A stretch of 64,000 nt of DNA from an uncultured Robinsoniella sp. (GTDB lineage: Bacteria > Bacillota > Clostridia > Lachnospirales > Lachnospiraceae), in assembly GCA_900539655.1 (NCBI GenBank), contig UQCR01000019.1, positions 11,944-75,943 on the forward strand, written 5' to 3'. Both the position numbers and the translations under genes were made by a program. Below the pieces are notes generated by a model that was given only the letters and a program-made list of their open reading frames with translations, did not search any database and was not told the origin of the DNA. This document shows positions 62,493 to 64,000 of this stretch, in pieces (the stretch's first letter is position 1; each line of letters starts with the position of its first letter).

Positions 62493-64000
62493 ATGAAATT
62501 GAAAAAAGAGCTATTAGGTAGAAAGTGGAAGAGATGGACGGCGCTGGTCATGGTGGTTGTAATGATATTACTGCAGCCGTGCACGGCACTGGCTGATGCG
62601 GGGGTAGGAAGAAAGACTGTAGAAATCGAATGTGAGAATGATGGAAGACAGAAAAACCAGATGAATGGGAAGTCGGAGGATTTGGTCGTGCATCGCCATG
62701 AAAAGGTGGATTTTACCGTTGGAGGGGAATTTGAAACGGAGCCGAACAGAGATACTGAAGTTGCGTCAGGCGATGGAGAAGAAAAGAAAATAACGGGAAC
62801 ATCAGATGCAAAGATAGAGGAGGAGCCGGAAACGTCTTTACATATCGAAACGGAAGCTCTGTCTGAAGAGGCTACAGAAGCCCCGCCATTCATAGAAACA
62901 GAAGACCATACCGAATTAGAAACGGAAAAGGCATCAGAAGAAAGTAAAGACCAGTCGAATTTGAAAAAAGAAGAGATTTCTGAAAAAGAGACGGAATTAT
63001 TGTTCCAAACAACAGCTGAGAATACCTATGAGGTAAGATTTCTTGCGGACAATGTTGTGGTAGAGACACAGACAGTAGAGTCTGGCGGATGTGCCCGGGA
63101 ACCGGACATTCCTGTAAAGCCGGGTTATACCTTTGTTGGGTGGAGCGGGGATTATACGAAGGTTTTAAGTAATAGAATTATTTATGCAGTTTATGTAGCG
63201 GGAGAATACACATCTCACAAAGTCACGTTTTTGGATCATGATGGACGACTTATTGTTAACCAACAATATATTCTTGACGGCGGAGATGCATCCAGACCGG
63301 CAGTTCCGGTGAGGGAAGGTCATACATTTACAGGCTGGGATGGAAATTGGTTTAACGTGAAAGCAGACATGGAGATAAAAGCGAAATACCGTGAAGGGGA
63401 ACATAAAACCTATATATTGGTGTATTACGGTTATAACATCAACAGTACAGTGAAGCGGATATTAAAAGAGGAGTGGGTAGTGGAAGGGGAAGACGGAACA
63501 CCGCCGGACTTAGAGGATAGGGAAGGCTATACGTTTGCAGGCTGGACGAGTGGGAAAAATTATGTGAATGTAAAAGCCGGAGGAAGTATCCATGCTGTAT
63601 ATTATACTGGAAAATATCGGACGCATAAGGTGGAATTTATGGACCATGACGGAAAGGGTCTCTTAAATCCGCAGTATGTGGCAGAAGGAGGAGATGCATC
63701 CAGACCTGTAGTACCAAAGAGGGAAGGGTATACATTTACCGGCTGGGACGGCAACTGGTTTTATGTAAAGGATGACGTGAAGATAAAAGCGGAATACCGT
63801 GAAGGGAAACATAAAACCTATGTACTGGTGTACTACGGATACAACGGCAACAGTACGGAGAAGCGGATATTAAAAGAGGAATGGGTAGTGGAAGGGGAAG
63901 ATGGAAAGCCGCCGTACCTTGAGGAAAGAGTAGGCTATACGTTTGCAGGCTGGACGAGTGGGAAAAATTATGTGAATGTAAAAGCCGGAGGAAGTATCCA
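62493..64000 (+). CDS. Secreted InlB-repeat (Listeria-Bacteroides repeat) surface protein (3' end beyond window)
   Basis: The first 502 codons are visible. Signal peptide at residues 1-33 (KLKKELLGRKWKRWTALVMV, hydrophobic stretch, TALADA). A Glu/Ser-rich linker follows to about 175. Then come beta-grasp repeats of the InlB B-repeat type: GYTFVGWSG, GHTFTGWDGNW, GYTFAGWTSG. A larger unit of 408 bp (136 residues) is repeated nearly exactly: YYGYNINSTVKRILKEEWVV at 63420 and YYGYNGNSTEKRILKEEWVV at 63828. AAAGGAG precedes the ATG at 62493. Likely a cell-wall or adhesin protein; the anchor is outside the window. Confidence 0.85.
   Translation, partial: MKLKKELLGRKWKRWTALVMVVVMILLQPCTALADAGVGRKTVEIECENDGRQKNQMNGKSEDLVVHRHEKVDFTVGGEFETEPNRDTEVASGDGEEKKITGTSDAKIEEEPETSLHIETEALSEEATEAPPFIETEDHTELETEKASEESKDQSNLKKEEISEKETELLFQTTAENTYEVRFLADNVVVETQTVESGGCAREPDIPVKPGYTFVGWSGDYTKVLSNRIIYAVYVAGEYTSHKVTFLDHDGRLIVNQQYILDGGDASRPAVPVREGHTFTGWDGNWFNVKADMEIKAKYREGEHKTYILVYYGYNINSTVKRILKEEWVVEGEDGTPPDLEDREGYTFAGWTSGKNYVNVKAGGSIHAVYYTGKYRTHKVEFMDHDGKGLLNPQYVAEGGDASRPVVPKREGYTFTGWDGNWFYVKDDVKIKAEYREGKHKTYVLVYYGYNGNSTEKRILKEEWVVEGEDGKPPYLEERVGYTFAGWTSGKNYVNVKAGGSI
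63190..64000 (+). repeat. 408-bp tandem repeat within the surface protein gene
   Basis: Two units of 408 bp, each coding two InlB-type modules, match closely at DNA level (for example the AGCGGATATTAAAAGAGGA segment in both). The second copy runs off the window. Recombination between copies could change the length. Confidence 0.85.

Overview
The window is chromosomal DNA from a spore-forming, Gram-positive Clostridia bacterium, most likely a Lachnospiraceae-type gut anaerobe. The evidence is AAGGAGG-type ribosome sites, a T-box leader before a valyl-tRNA synthetase gene, YesM/YesN and Lpl-type sugar-uptake loci, a flavodoxin/ferredoxin protein, a BclA-type collagen-like spore-surface gene and many U-tailed hairpin terminators. 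The genus cannot be named from sequence alone.

Layout. 1-2.6 kb: a CoA-disulfide-reductase-type flavoprotein (cut by the window edge), divergent from a LysR regulator. 2.6-11.7 kb: a Gly/Ser-rich surface protein, a response regulator plus a 7TM-type histidine kinase, a three-gene lantibiotic/cationic-peptide-resistance ABC transporter (LanFEG or CprABC type), and a second two-component pair. 11.8-17.5 kb: sbcD, sbcC and a membrane-anchored phospholipase D-like protein. 17.6-27.6 kb: one collagen-like gene split in two by a 7,844-bp element. 27.9-32.6 kb: SseB-like protein, HSL-type hydrolase, membrane acyltransferase-like protein and an HTH regulator. 32.8-42.4 kb: a sugar-uptake locus (YesM/YesN pair, ABC transporter, GH78-like enzyme). 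42.5-42.8 kb: a compact type I toxin-antitoxin candidate. 43-50 kb: EFR1-type ferredoxin protein, T-box-valS, a small membrane protein with its TetR regulator, and a MurE-like ligase. 50.3-62.2 kb: a second uptake and glycan/peptide locus (membrane AraC regulator, Lpl-type ABC transporter, double transglutaminase-fold protein, GH29 fucosidase, M17 aminopeptidase). 62.5 kb to the end: a secreted InlB-repeat protein.

The main discovery candidate is the split collagen gene. Its 5' part (27622-26570, minus strand) and 3' part (18725-17598, minus strand) join exactly in frame at a shared CCGGT core, giving a 726-codon Gly-X-Thr protein with a BclA-like C-terminal domain. The intervening DNA carries a large serine recombinase whose gene ends 2 bp from the left attachment arm. 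Joining the inner ends of the element gives a 48-bp attP with 7-bp perfect terminal inverted repeats and a central GT. The recombinase gene has a plausible mother-cell sigma-E promoter with three tandem 10-bp repeats. This is the architecture of skin-like elements that interrupt sporulation genes and are excised during sporulation. The cargo (GIY-YIG/DUF2075 ATPase, MazG-like pyrophosphohydrolase, LMW phosphatase, XRE regulator, helicase-associated-repeat protein) has no phage structural genes and could be a defence module.

All family assignments come from reading motifs by eye; no database search was run. Promoters, operators and the sporulation model are inferences.
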